Shown: positions 1 to 7,537 of the stretch, piece after piece | How positions within the stretch are numbered: position 1 is the stretch's first letter | Layout: the number at the start of each line of letters is the position of its first letter | Assembly (NCBI GenBank): GCA_938004025.1 | Contig: CALKXC010000084.1 | Location: 1-9,294, forward strand | DNA from: an uncultured Leucothrix sp. | Lineage (GTDB): Bacteria; Pseudomonadota; Gammaproteobacteria; Thiotrichales; Thiotrichaceae | Length of the DNA: 9,294 bases | Direction: 5' to 3' | The notes under the pieces: model-generated | Seen by the model: only the letters and a program-made list of their open reading frames with translations | Database searches by the model: none | What the model was told of the DNA's origin: nothing | Program-made: the position numbers and the translations under genes

Positions 1-366
1 AGTTGCGCTAACTTTTGGCTGAGTAGGAAGCCCATGACCGTGGGATTGCATTCCGCCATCGATTGATATCTTTGCATCGGATACATTTTTGTCACCCCTT
101 TTTAACTGGAGATTGCACACTTTAAACTCCCCGATCCGGGGCTTTTTCTCACAAGAAAAAATTGTAGCGAACATTTTCTTATCCGTATTTTGTGACATCT
201 TCCACTGATGGGCCGCCGCTGATTTTGAAACCGTAGTTTGTGGCATTTGCACTGCGGTCTTTTTTGTTTGAACTTCGTCTTTGGAGCCGCTATCACAAGC
301 AGTGGTTAACAGAGACGAGCATAAAAGTAGTGAGATTTTAAAAACCAATGAACTGAAAGTATGCAT
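1..366 (-). CDS. Exported, probably lipid-anchored protein with YtkA/FixH-like His motif (3' end beyond window)
   Basis: The frame is open from ATG at 366 to the left edge, showing 122 residues without a stop, so the gene is cut by the window. Residues 1-23 form a signal peptide (Lys10, then a Leu/Ser-rich core) ending LTTAC, with Cys24 as the likely lipidated residue. The lipobox is imperfect because Leu sits at -4 rather than -3. A polar linker follows, and from about residue 64 a beta-rich segment contains Cys72, Cys84 and the motif SHGHGLP (His109 and His111) followed by TQPKV. This His-Gly-His-Gly-hydrophobic-Pro pattern is typical of small periplasmic YtkA-like/FixH-like proteins; assignment is by motif only. 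AAAGAAG lies about 6 bases before the ATG, and a clear promoter lies upstream. The gene is on the same strand as the copper amine oxidase-like operon but separated from it by a terminator, so shared function (for example metal handling) is only a guess. Confidence 0.7.
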   Translation of the reverse strand, partial: MHTFSSLVFKISLLLCSSLLTTACDSGSKDEVQTKKTAVQMPQTTVSKSAAAHQWKMSQNTDKKMFATIFSCEKKPRIGEFKVCNLQLKRGDKNVSDAKISIDGGMQSHGHGLPTQPKVSAT

Positions 367-402
367 AGTGAACTTCTTTTGTAATTATTTTTATTATTGA
401 GA

Positions 403-432
403 ATTATACCGCTTATTCTTCTGGAGCAACAA
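403..432 (-). promoter_or_regulatory. Sigma-70-like promoter of the exported His-motif protein
   Basis: Read on the minus strand, a perfect TATAAT lies at 408-403, with TTGTTG at 432-427 as a partial -35 box; the spacer is 18 bases. The predicted transcript would start about 30 bases before the ATG at 366. The promoter sits downstream of the terminator at 492-521, which suggests the small gene is transcribed separately from the oxidase-like operon. Confidence 0.55.
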
Positions 433-491
433 TTCTTTAAACGAATGGTGGTAGGCGAACGGCGAGGCCAAAAGGTGGGGAAAAACGAAGT

Positions 492-521
492 AAAAAATGG
501 CGCAGAAATTCTGCGCCATTT
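492..521 (-). terminator. Rho-independent terminator of the copper amine oxidase-like operon
   Basis: A perfect 12-base-pair stem (495-506 with 510-521; the left arm read on the plus strand is AAATGGCGCAGA) has a 3-base loop. On the minus strand it is followed by a T run covering 497-492. It begins about 45 bases after the stop codon of the repeat-bearing catalytic paralogue at 566. The hairpin is symmetric, but a T tract is present only for minus-strand transcription. Confidence 0.85.
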
Positions 522-565
522 ACGAACATCTATTTATCAACCTAAAGAATAAGGCAAGCGCTTTT

Positions 566-2590
566 TTAAGGCGTTACATTGATCGTAACAGCGCCCCAAC
601 TTTCACGGTTTTCTACATCCCTAAAGGTGTACCAAACCTTATCTTCACCGACAAATGCTGCTTTAGATCGGTAAGATATTCTGTTATTTGATATAGAAAC
701 ACTCCCGCCTCTAAGCGAATAAGCATTTCCTAGCGGCAACAGAACTAAACCGTTACCTATATCATTGCCTAGAACATTAATCGATGTAGCAACACCCGTT
801 CTCACAGAAATCGTGTCTGGATTACCCACTGGGAAAGGATTAAAGGTAACACCACCGGTAACATTGATTGTTACTACACTCCAAGCCTGACGGTTTTCTA
901 CATCGGTAAAGGTATACCAAATCTTATCTTCACCGTTGTAACTTGATTTAGGAGTGTATCGAATCTTGTTGTTTACCAAAGCAACCGATCCACCTTTTAA
1001 CGACCAAGCGTTAGGGGCAATCAAGTTCAATCCATTACCGATGTCATTCGCTAGTACGTCAATAGTCACAGCAACACCAGCGGTCGCTGAAAGCGTATCA
1101 GCCGTACCGACAGGAAAAGGATTGTTCGAGGCATTATTACCGCTGACTGTAATGGTAACGACACTCCAAGATTGGCGGCCTTGCGCATCTTTCATGCTGT
1201 ACCAAATCTTATCAGTCCCGTTAAATCCTGGTTTAGCCGTGTAGGCTAGCCTGTTATTTGTAAGCTCTACCTTTCCACCTTTCCAAGACCAAGGGTTAGG
1301 GGCAATCAACGATAAGTTGCTACCCGCATCATTAGCTAATGCATTGATTATGATACGAGCTCCAGACGCATTGATAGCATCAGGATTAGCCACAGGTGGA
1401 ACGTCATTTGCAATAGTCCCTAATGGGCTTTTTGCGTGCCAGTCACGTGGAATGATTTCGAAATGGTTACTGTGAGCATCCATTTTTGGAAAATCTTCAG
1501 CGCGTGGCATGTGATAAAAGGAAACACCTACCCAAGCAACTAAATCTTGACCCGACAGGCTCTGACCGTTTACAAACCTATCTAGGCTATCAGCACAGCC
1601 GCTATTAATTCGACTATTGTGTGAAGCAATTTGCTCACAATCGTTCGCGCGAGTTACGTAGAAATCATTGTGAGTATAGGCCTCGTTTGAAGGACCAACC
1701 TCTCGATGCCCCGCTTCGCTCAAGCGAATTTCATAACCCATTAAGTGATTTTTAGCGTTACGCAGGCTACCGTCGCTGATCATCCAAGAACGCATCCTTG
1801 AAGGCGAAACCGATCTTGCCGCTTCCGTGCTTAACGTAGTGAGTGTTCTTGTGCGTTTACCACCGGACGTTGTGTAATTAATTTCTTTAACGACATCATT
1901 GCTCGCCGTTCCATTTAAATCAAAATCTAAACGCCAAAAGTAATTGTGCATATGAGACAGGCCAATCTTGGTCTCGTCTACCAACCAGCCTTGTGCAGGA
2001 GCGTTATTGTTGTAGCGCTGTAGAGAACCTGTCGCAATTATCGAAGGCTCTATACGTCCATCATCATAGAATAACCATTGAGGTATATAAACGTAAGCAC
2101 CAACTTTTGCGACACTGAAAACATTCAATACGTTCGCTTGAGTAACAGCAGTTCCCTTTCTATAAGCGGCTCCCTTTTTTTGCACTCGAGTACACAACGC
2201 ATTCTTTGTACCATACTTGCGCAAGGTTCCACCGGGGCATTCGGCAGCACTCATATTTGTCAAATATCTACCTCCCAATCCATAATCTGAGACATCATGG
2301 TAACGCGCGCCGTTGTCATCATAAGGAACATGAATTTGAGCGATTGAAGCATCCATCAAGACCATACGCCTTGTACCATTCTTCGGCGTATAATAAATAT
2401 GATGGTAACGGATGCCGTGGTTATTATCATGCGTCCAACACATATCCCAACGAGCGCCGCTTGCTAGTGTTTGATCTATCGAATAGTTATCCGCGCAATG
2501 CTCTGCCGCTTGCGCATTACTCATACCTAATAAAAACAAACACAGTGACATTAGTTGGAAGAGCTGTTTATTTTTAATTAATTTTTTCAT
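566..2590 (-). CDS. Secreted copper amine oxidase catalytic-domain protein with three C-terminal ~95-residue repeats
   Basis: The 674-residue protein has a signal peptide (residues 1-29, ending AQAA). Residues 30-390 match the catalytic D4 domain of copper amine oxidases, which oxidise primary amines to aldehyde, ammonia and H2O2 using Cu(II) and a topaquinone made from a tyrosine. I align Tyr90 (VPY), candidate base Asp99 (HDVSDYG), precursor Tyr166, copper ligands His213 and His215 (HMH), and His360 in HMPRAEDFP. Spacings are close to those of Arthrobacter AGAO. Six cysteines (32, 51, 118, 133, 318, 332) match the upstream paralogue and probably form three disulfides. The N2/N3 domains are absent. 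The normal N-Y-D/E-Y around the precursor is A-Y-V-Y here, so cofactor formation is uncertain. Three 94-residue repeats end the protein without a visible anchor. I chose ATG 2590 because the frame's earlier start at 2710 lies inside the upstream gene and would bury the signal peptide. The Shine-Dalgarno is weak (GGA). It is the last gene of its operon, 34 bases after its paralogue. Confidence 0.88.
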   Translation of the reverse strand: MKKLIKNKQLFQLMSLCLFLLGMSNAQAAEHCADNYSIDQTLASGARWDMCWTHDNNHGIRYHHIYYTPKNGTRRMVLMDASIAQIHVPYDDNGARYHDVSDYGLGGRYLTNMSAAECPGGTLRKYGTKNALCTRVQKKGAAYRKGTAVTQANVLNVFSVAKVGAYVYIPQWLFYDDGRIEPSIIATGSLQRYNNNAPAQGWLVDETKIGLSHMHNYFWRLDFDLNGTASNDVVKEINYTTSGGKRTRTLTTLSTEAARSVSPSRMRSWMISDGSLRNAKNHLMGYEIRLSEAGHREVGPSNEAYTHNDFYVTRANDCEQIASHNSRINSGCADSLDRFVNGQSLSGQDLVAWVGVSFYHMPRAEDFPKMDAHSNHFEIIPRDWHAKSPLGTIANDVPPVANPDAINASGARIIINALANDAGSNLSLIAPNPWSWKGGKVELTNNRLAYTAKPGFNGTDKIWYSMKDAQGRQSWSVVTITVSGNNASNNPFPVGTADTLSATAGVAVTIDVLANDIGNGLNLIAPNAWSLKGGSVALVNNKIRYTPKSSYNGEDKIWYTFTDVENRQAWSVVTINVTGGVTFNPFPVGNPDTISVRTGVATSINVLGNDIGNGLVLLPLGNAYSLRGGSVSISNNRISYRSKAAFVGEDKVWYTFRDVENRESWGAVTINVTP
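569..1387 (-). repeat. Three tandem 94-residue Big/cadherin-like repeats within the oxidase-like protein
   Basis: Three units begin at 1387, 1105 and 823 (read on the minus strand), an exact 282-base, 94-residue period. Each has an ADT/NPD-type start, an N-x-L-x-N-D motif (residues NALAND, DVLAND, NVLGND), a GG-x-V strand and an ending close to DKxWYxxxDxxxRxxWxxVTIxV. The second and third units are the most alike, also in DNA: compare 608-652 with 893-937. The pattern fits the 'tandem-95' group of Ig/cadherin-like bacterial surface repeats, known from adhesins and large secreted proteins. A role in attachment or display is inference. Confidence 0.85.
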
Positions 2591-2624
2591 CAATCCAGTC
2601 CAGTAAAATATTAGTAACGCACGC

Positions 2625-3803
2625 TTAAAGCGGATTAACTGCATGCCAATCTCTTGGCAATAACTTAAAGCTGCTCCAACGCATTCCGATAACGTTATCG
2701 TCTTCGTCACGTGGCAGATGGTGGTAACTTATTCGGTTCCAAAGCACCACATCACCCGAAGCAATACTTTCACCGTTGGTGTAAGAATTAACTCCCCAAC
2801 CACAACCATTAACAGTGCTGTTATCAGCGGCAAAGCGCTCGCAGGCGTTGTACTTAGTGAGATAGATATCTCTATTCATCCAGCTTTCATTGTTCGAACC
2901 AACACTTTGATGGTCATAATTCAGCATGACTAACTCATAGGATATCGGTGCAAATCCATTTGTTTCAGAGCCATCACGAACTCTCCAAAAGCGTTTAACC
3001 TCTGGGCTAAAATTACGGCCTGACTCCGTATTAATTCGAGTAATAGATTTGCTTCTTCTCGTACGGTCAGCGCTCAACGTACTTGTGATTTGTTCAATCA
3101 CATCATTGCTATTACTGCTACCTAGATCGAAGTCCATTCTCCAGTAATAGTTATCAACAAAACCAACACCTACTTGACCATTTTGTTGAATCGGCCAACC
3201 AAAGCTAGCATTAGTACCCGTCTGATCTAGGCTTCCACTTAAACCAACTTTAGGCTGTATCGTGCCGTTTTCTTTAAAGATCCATTCAACGGTGTAGCTA
3301 TAGTTACCAATCTGTGAGGCACTCATCAGTGACAAATCTTGGCCACTCACTGCGGTTTGCGTTCCATACTTATAAATGTAACCCGCATCTTTTTTGCTTT
3401 CACACAGCACTGGTTTACCTGCTGCATAGCGCAGCTGACCACCACTACATTCGCTGCTTGAGAGGTTGATGAAATTATTTCCACCTAAGCCGCTTGAGGT
3501 CACTAAAAATCTTACTGGGCTACCGTCATCGTAGTTACGCTGTATCTGTGATAAGGATATTTCCCCCATCACGCGCCTTCTTGCCTGCCCTGGTGCTTGA
3601 TAGCGAATATCCGAAAGAACAACGCCTTCTTTGTCACGAGCTTCCCAGCACATGGACCAGCTAGAGCCACTGCTTAAGGTGCTTTGGATGGTTTGGCCTG
3701 CCGGACATGACGGATTGCCGGGTCGTGCTTCAGCAGAATGAAACGAACCGAGTAATATAAAACCGGCAACGACAGGAAATGCTTTTTTTATTGATGTAAT
3801 CAT
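2625..3803 (-). CDS. Secreted copper amine oxidase catalytic-domain paralogue, probably catalytically dead
   Basis: The 392-residue protein has a signal peptide (about 1-26, ending SAEA) and then one D4-type copper amine oxidase domain. It is collinear with the downstream repeat-bearing protein, including six matching cysteines (33, 52, 119, 134, 321, 334). Shared landmarks are the GNYSYTVEWIF block (Tyr168 at the topaquinone position), NYYWRMDFDL, and a C-terminal HHLPRDED (His362) followed by PRDWHAVNPL. Key residues are missing. The HxH copper pair reads F-V-D (215-217). The segment holding the catalytic base reads RFLVTSSGLGG and is one residue shorter, with no acidic residue. N-Y-D/E has become N-Y-S. 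Copper-topaquinone catalysis by this chain alone is therefore unlikely; a structural or regulatory partner is plausible. The start is supported by AAAGGA (3816-3811) 7 bases before ATG 3803. The upstream gene ends 11 bases away, so the two are cotranscribed. The reading frame is intact, so this is not a pseudogene at DNA level. Confidence 0.85.
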   Translation of the reverse strand: MITSIKKAFPVVAGFILLGSFHSAEARPGNPSCPAGQTIQSTLSSGSSWSMCWEARDKEGVVLSDIRYQAPGQARRRVMGEISLSQIQRNYDDGSPVRFLVTSSGLGGNNFINLSSSECSGGQLRYAAGKPVLCESKKDAGYIYKYGTQTAVSGQDLSLMSASQIGNYSYTVEWIFKENGTIQPKVGLSGSLDQTGTNASFGWPIQQNGQVGVGFVDNYYWRMDFDLGSSNSNDVIEQITSTLSADRTRRSKSITRINTESGRNFSPEVKRFWRVRDGSETNGFAPISYELVMLNYDHQSVGSNNESWMNRDIYLTKYNACERFAADNSTVNGCGWGVNSYTNGESIASGDVVLWNRISYHHLPRDEDDNVIGMRWSSFKLLPRDWHAVNPL

Positions 3804-3814
3804 TGTTATATCCT

Positions 3815-4522
3815 TTAGTAACCTAAGCGCTGAGTAACAACGCCAGCCGATAAATTTACGATTGGACTCACTTCAAAAACGATGTTGTCGTGTGTATACA
3901 ACATCAATTGCGCACAGCGCTGAGCGCCACATGAAGTGGATGCTTGGTTAACGACAGTCGGCATACTGTCTGCAAAAAATGTGAAGGCTTTATATTGAAG
4001 TTGGTCGATAGACACTAACGTTTGACCGGTGATTCTTGAAAATTCACCATTGAGAATGCTGCGTTCTTCGTCGTCCTGAAAGACTATTTCTATCGCTCTT
4101 TTAATCTCGCTCTCAGCCATCGGTGGCTGCATATTTTTATTGCGTTTGCTCGAAATCACTTGATTATTGTCTAGATCCACAACGGTGGTTATCAACTCAT
4201 CAGTCGTATAGTCATACGCAGTGGAATCGGCCCATCGTTTGTTTTGGCTAATCTCAGACTTGCTAAATCGATGTGGCTGAACACGCAAGAACTCAATCGT
4301 TGGCGTTTCGCTGATGGCTTGTATTGTAGTGGCTTGCTCAGTATCAGCAGCCACTCTTAGGCTACGACGTGCTGCAACAACATTTGCCGTACTCGGCAAT
4401 GCAATTGATTTAGCGCGACTTATTTCATCATCTGATACAGGATCCATCACACCTGCAGCCAAAGGACCAGCCAATAATGCGATTGAAAGTGATGCTGCAA
4501 TCAACGTTATATTATTTTTCAT
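3815..4522 (-). CDS. Secreted protein resembling copper amine oxidase N2/N3 domains
   Basis: The 235-residue protein has a signal peptide (about 1-23, ending LAA). Residues 26-85 (MDPVSDDEISRAKSI, then IEFLRVQPHRF) resemble the N2 domain opening of copper amine oxidases (hPLt-x-x-EI, then f-x-x-x-L-x-EP). Residues 95-160 resemble N3: TTDELITTVVDLDNNQVIS, then the MQPPMAESEI block and a FQDDEERSIL helix. The remaining 75 residues have no counterpart I recognise; they include Cys198 and Cys203, a likely disulfide, and end in a strand-rich tail. In normal enzymes N2/N3 precede D4 on the same chain; here they form a separate gene just before two D4-type genes. The family call rests on weak motifs plus context. 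I preferred ATG 4522 because it begins a compact signal peptide; an in-frame GTG at 4549 would add nine residues. It is the first gene of the operon. The 152 bases upstream contain no promoter I would defend. Confidence 0.65.
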   Translation of the reverse strand: MKNNITLIAASLSIALLAGPLAAGVMDPVSDDEISRAKSIALPSTANVVAARRSLRVAADTEQATTIQAISETPTIEFLRVQPHRFSKSEISQNKRWADSTAYDYTTDELITTVVDLDNNQVISSKRNKNMQPPMAESEIKRAIEIVFQDDEERSILNGEFSRITGQTLVSIDQLQYKAFTFFADSMPTVVNQASTSCGAQRCAQLMLYTHDNIVFEVSPIVNLSAGVVTQRLGY

Positions 4523-4528
4523 TATTTT

Positions 4529-4543
4529 CTGAGCAAAGCTCAG
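4529..4543 (-). promoter_or_regulatory. Short hairpin just before the first oxidase-operon gene
   Basis: CTGAGC and GCTCAG form a perfect 6-base-pair inverted repeat around a 3-base loop, ending 6 bases before ATG 4522. If that ATG is used, the hairpin occupies the normal Shine-Dalgarno region, where no good ribosome site is otherwise visible (only CAGAAAATA). It could limit translation or be a protein operator, or be chance. With the GTG start at 4549 it would be coding sequence. Confidence 0.25.
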
Positions 4544-4674
4544 CCTCACAGATTGATTAGACTATGAGGTTATTGTTGACCATGACGAAAAGTTAGTATT
4601 GTTCAGGATAGATTAATGGAAACGAGGGGCTGACCAATGGAACAAACGGTTACTATTGAAAAGCTTGATGGCGA

Positions 4675-5850
4675 CTATTTCCGCTTCAACCACAGCACGG
4701 CAACAAGCATCAAGGTGATGGCGGGTAGAACACCCAGATTTACCATCTGCCAGCCAAAGTGGTGCTGTAAATAACCCGCAAACAACGAGGCTGAGGCGAC
4801 CGTTGAGAAAACGAGAAAGTCATTTGTCGCCTGAGCCTTTGCTTTTTCAGGGGGAAGGTAGGCGTCTGTCAGCAGCGTCGTTCCACCAATGAATAGGAAG
4901 TTCCAGCTTAAACCTAGCAAAATCAAACCCGTCCAGAAATGCCAAATACCGGTTCCCATCAAATTCGTTGTCACAGCAAGATAAGCCAAAACAACACCTG
5001 CCAACAAGATATTTAGCACGCCAAAACGCTTAATCAAGCTGCCCGTGAAAAAGGATGGTGCAAACATGCCTAGCACATGCCATTGAATAACAAATGCCGT
5101 GTCATCAAGCGCATGCATATTGTGTTTCATGGCAAGCGGCGTCGCCGTCATCACCAAAGACATCACGGCATAGCCAAACATGCTGCATATTACCGCTACT
5201 AAAAACTTAGGCTGCTTTAGTAAATTAATAACGCTGCGCGTTTCTTGTTTGGTTTGATTAACTTCAGGTGCGGGTAATTTGAGAAAATAAAGCACCACCA
5301 TCATAAGTAAATAAATCAGCACTACATAGACATAGGCGCCAGCATATATAGAGTCTTCAAATATTGGCTTACCCAATCTAGCGAGATTAGGTCCTATAAA
5401 GGCTGCAATCACGCCACCAACCATGACATAGGATATCGCCTTGCTTTTAATGCTCTCGTGAGCGATATCCACAGCAGCAAAACGAAAGTAATTACCAAAG
5501 CCGTTAAAAATTCCTACACAAGCGGTGGACGCAGCAAAGGCCCAAAAGTTACCGTTTAAGATTGCCCAAATAGCCAGTAATCCACCACCCAAACCAATGA
5601 CTGAAGCTAGATAAAAACCGGCTTTTCGCCCCCAACGCTGCATAATAAAGGATGCCGGAATGCTAGTGAGCATCAAGGCTAGAAACTGTATAGACAGAGG
5701 CAAAGTAGCAAGCGCCTTATCTTCTGCTAAGCTAAAGCCTACTAGTGCCGCCACAACAATTAACAGCGACGTCGCGCTCATCATTAATGCTTGACACAAT
5801 GCCAATAAGTACACGGAATATGGCATCTTTGCAGAATCAAGCTGGGGCAT
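4675..5850 (-). CDS. MFS transporter of unknown substrate
   Basis: The 391-residue inner-membrane protein has about 12 hydrophobic helices in two halves joined by a polar loop (about residues 191-213, LPAPEVNQTKQETRS). The loop 2-3 signature of the major facilitator superfamily is present as QRWGRKAGF (71-79). Other blocks are NYFRFAAVD (120-128), GGVIAAFIGP (145-154) and, in the second half, SWNFLFIGGTTLLTDAYLPP (315-334) followed by ATNDFLVF. The last block recurs in a widespread proteobacterial MFS group whose substrate I cannot name with confidence. Start ATG 5850 has a partial ribosome site (TAGG); an in-frame ATG at 5826 is the alternative. It is on the same strand as the oxidase-like operon, ending 152 bases before its ATG. 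I see no terminator between them, so read-through is possible, but a functional link is unproven. It is divergent from purH across a 112-base spacer. Confidence 0.85.
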   Translation of the reverse strand: MPQLDSAKMPYSVYLLALCQALMMSATSLLIVVAALVGFSLAEDKALATLPLSIQFLALMLTSIPASFIMQRWGRKAGFYLASVIGLGGGLLAIWAILNGNFWAFAASTACVGIFNGFGNYFRFAAVDIAHESIKSKAISYVMVGGVIAAFIGPNLARLGKPIFEDSIYAGAYVYVVLIYLLMMVVLYFLKLPAPEVNQTKQETRSVINLLKQPKFLVAVICSMFGYAVMSLVMTATPLAMKHNMHALDDTAFVIQWHVLGMFAPSFFTGSLIKRFGVLNILLAGVVLAYLAVTTNLMGTGIWHFWTGLILLGLSWNFLFIGGTTLLTDAYLPPEKAKAQATNDFLVFSTVASASLFAGYLQHHFGWQMVNLGVLPAITLMLVAVLWLKRK

Positions 5851-5962
5851 AATTTTAGGCCTAGTATAAGGATTTCAAAATAGAAGTAACCATAGGGGTA
5901 TGCGATACTCGCGTCTAGATTTTTTTACTCAATCGTAAAAGCAATTAAGCAAGGAACCCTTA

Positions 5963-7537
5963 ATGTCGTCAGCGCCAAGCAATCCTGTAAAACGAGCTTT
6001 AATCAGCGTATCTGATAAATCTGGTATCGTAGAGTTTGCCAACCAACTGCACCAACATGATATAGAAATCCTCTCAACCGGTGGCACCGCAAAGCTACTA
6101 GCTGAAGCCAATATCCCTGTCATCGAAGTCTCAAATTACACAGGCTTTCCGGAAATGATGGATGGCAGGGTTAAGACGCTACACCCAAAAATTCATGGGG
6201 GCATTTTAGCGCGCCGCGGCCAAGACGATGCGGTGATGCAAGCACACGATATTCCGGGGATCGATTTAATCGTGGTTAACCTCTACCCTTTTGAAGCAAC
6301 GGTAGCAAAGCCTGATTGCTCGCTTGAAGATGCGATTGAAAATATTGATATTGGTGGACCCACAATGGTTCGAGCCAGTGCTAAGAACCATGCCCATGTG
6401 ACTATTGTTGTTGATCCTAATGACTACTCAAGCATCGTTAAGCAGCTTGCTGATAACGCAGGCGTCATTGACCCTGCTGACCGATTCAAAATGGCGGTTA
6501 AAGCATTTGAGCATACCGCACGTTACGACGGCATGATCGCAAATTACTTGGGTAAAATCGTTGAAAATGACAAACCTGAAGGCTTTGCAACCACGTTTAA
6601 TACTCAGCTCGAGCTAAAGCAGACGATGCGTTACGGTGAAAATCCTCATCAGCAAGCGGCTTTTTATATCGAACCCAATAACACTGAATCCTGCATTTCA
6701 ACGGCAACGCAACTTCAAGGAAAAGAACTTTCCTATAATAACATTGCGGACACCGATGCAGCTTTAGAGTGTGTTAAGCAATTTGATGAGGCGCCTGCCT
6801 GTGTAATTGTTAAACACGCTAACCCTTGTGGCGTTGCCAGTGCAAACACCCTTTTGGAAGCCTACGATAAAGCTTTTGAAACTGACCCAGAGTCTGCATT
6901 TGGCGGAATCATCGCTTTCAATCAGCCACTCGATGCAGTCACTGCTCAAACAATTGTTGATCGTCAGTTCTCAGAAGTCATTATTGCGCCATCCGTGATG
7001 GATGGGGTGAGTGAAATCATTGCCAGCAAGAAGAACATTCGCCTTCTGATTTGTGGTGAGTTTACGGGTTCTGTAAAAACACAAGACTACAAACGCGTGG
7101 CGGGTGGATTACTTGTTCAGGACAGTGATCAATCACTTTATCAAGAACTACAGATCGTTTCGGCTAGAGTGCCGACTGAAGAGGAAATGCGCGACATGCT
7201 GTTTTCTTGGAAAGTCGCTAAGTTTGTAAAGTCCAACGCTATCGTTTATGCGAAAAACAATCGTACTGTTGGTGTGGGTGCTGGTCAAATGAGTCGTATT
7301 AACTCGGCACGTATTGCTGGCATCAAAGCGGAGCATGCGGGTTTAACAGTACCAGGCTCGGTGATGGCTTCAGATGCATTCTTTCCGTTTAAAGATGGGA
7401 TCGAAGCGGCTGCTGAAGCGGGTATTACCGCTGTTATTCAACCCGGTGGTTCGATGCGAGATGATGAAGTGATTGCAGCGGCTGATGCAGCCGATATGGC
7501 CATGGTATTTACGGGTATGCGCCACTTCAGACATTAA
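5963..7537 (+). CDS. purH: Bifunctional AICAR formyltransferase / IMP cyclohydrolase
   Basis: The 524-residue cytoplasmic enzyme catalyses the last two steps of de novo IMP synthesis: AICAR formylation with 10-formyl-THF, then ring closure. The N-terminal MGS-type cyclohydrolase domain (about 1-200) shows [40 protein letters not shown] (66-80), NLYPF and [14 protein letters not shown] (130-143). The formyltransferase part shows [14 protein letters not shown] (222-235), the catalytic KHANPCG (Lys284, His285), DPESAFGG (308-315), the [10 protein letters not shown] block and SDAFFPFKD. It ends in the typical GMRHFRH. Length is normal for the family (E. coli PurH 529). AAGGAA 7 bases before ATG 5963 supports the start. 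No purD follows; the gene appears monocistronic, with a terminator about 130 bases downstream. I found no clear PurR-box-like palindrome upstream. Confidence 0.98.
   Translation: MSSAPSNPVKRALISVSDKSGIVEFANQLHQHDIEILSTGGTAKLLAEANIPVIEVSNYTGFPEMMDGRVKTLHPKIHGGILARRGQDDAVMQAHDIPGIDLIVVNLYPFEATVAKPDCSLEDAIENIDIGGPTMVRASAKNHAHVTIVVDPNDYSSIVKQLADNAGVIDPADRFKMAVKAFEHTARYDGMIANYLGKIVENDKPEGFATTFNTQLELKQTMRYGENPHQQAAFYIEPNNTESCISTATQLQGKELSYNNIADTDAALECVKQFDEAPACVIVKHANPCGVASANTLLEAYDKAFETDPESAFGGIIAFNQPLDAVTAQTIVDRQFSEVIIAPSVMDGVSEIIASKKNIRLLICGEFTGSVKTQDYKRVAGGLLVQDSDQSLYQELQIVSARVPTEEEMRDMLFSWKVAKFVKSNAIVYAKNNRTVGVGAGQMSRINSARIAGIKAEHAGLTVPGSVMASDAFFPFKDGIEAAAEAGITAVIQPGGSMRDDEVIAAADAADMAMVFTGMRHFRH

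Noticed and set aside
954..1244. Plus-strand ORF of 96 codons, and similar ones at 2078-2577 and 2718-2933
   Set aside because: These are antisense to well-supported secreted proteins, with no recognisable domain or convincing ribosome site.
2591..2710. Upstream extension of the repeat-bearing oxidase-like gene to a start at 2710
   Set aside because: It would overlap the end of the preceding gene by 86 bases and bury a clear signal peptide 40 residues inside the protein; ATG 2590 is the sensible start.
566..4522. The oxidase trio as one gene broken by frameshifts
   Set aside because: There are separate signal peptides, a strong ribosome site for the second gene, and two full-length D4 copies rather than one divided domain.
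5851..5962. Possible promoters and a PurR-type operator in the MFS/purH spacer (for example TATACT on the minus strand)
   Set aside because: No -10 candidate has a matching -35 at proper spacing, and TATACT would put the transcript start almost at the MFS ATG. I saw no 16-base purine-repressor palindrome.
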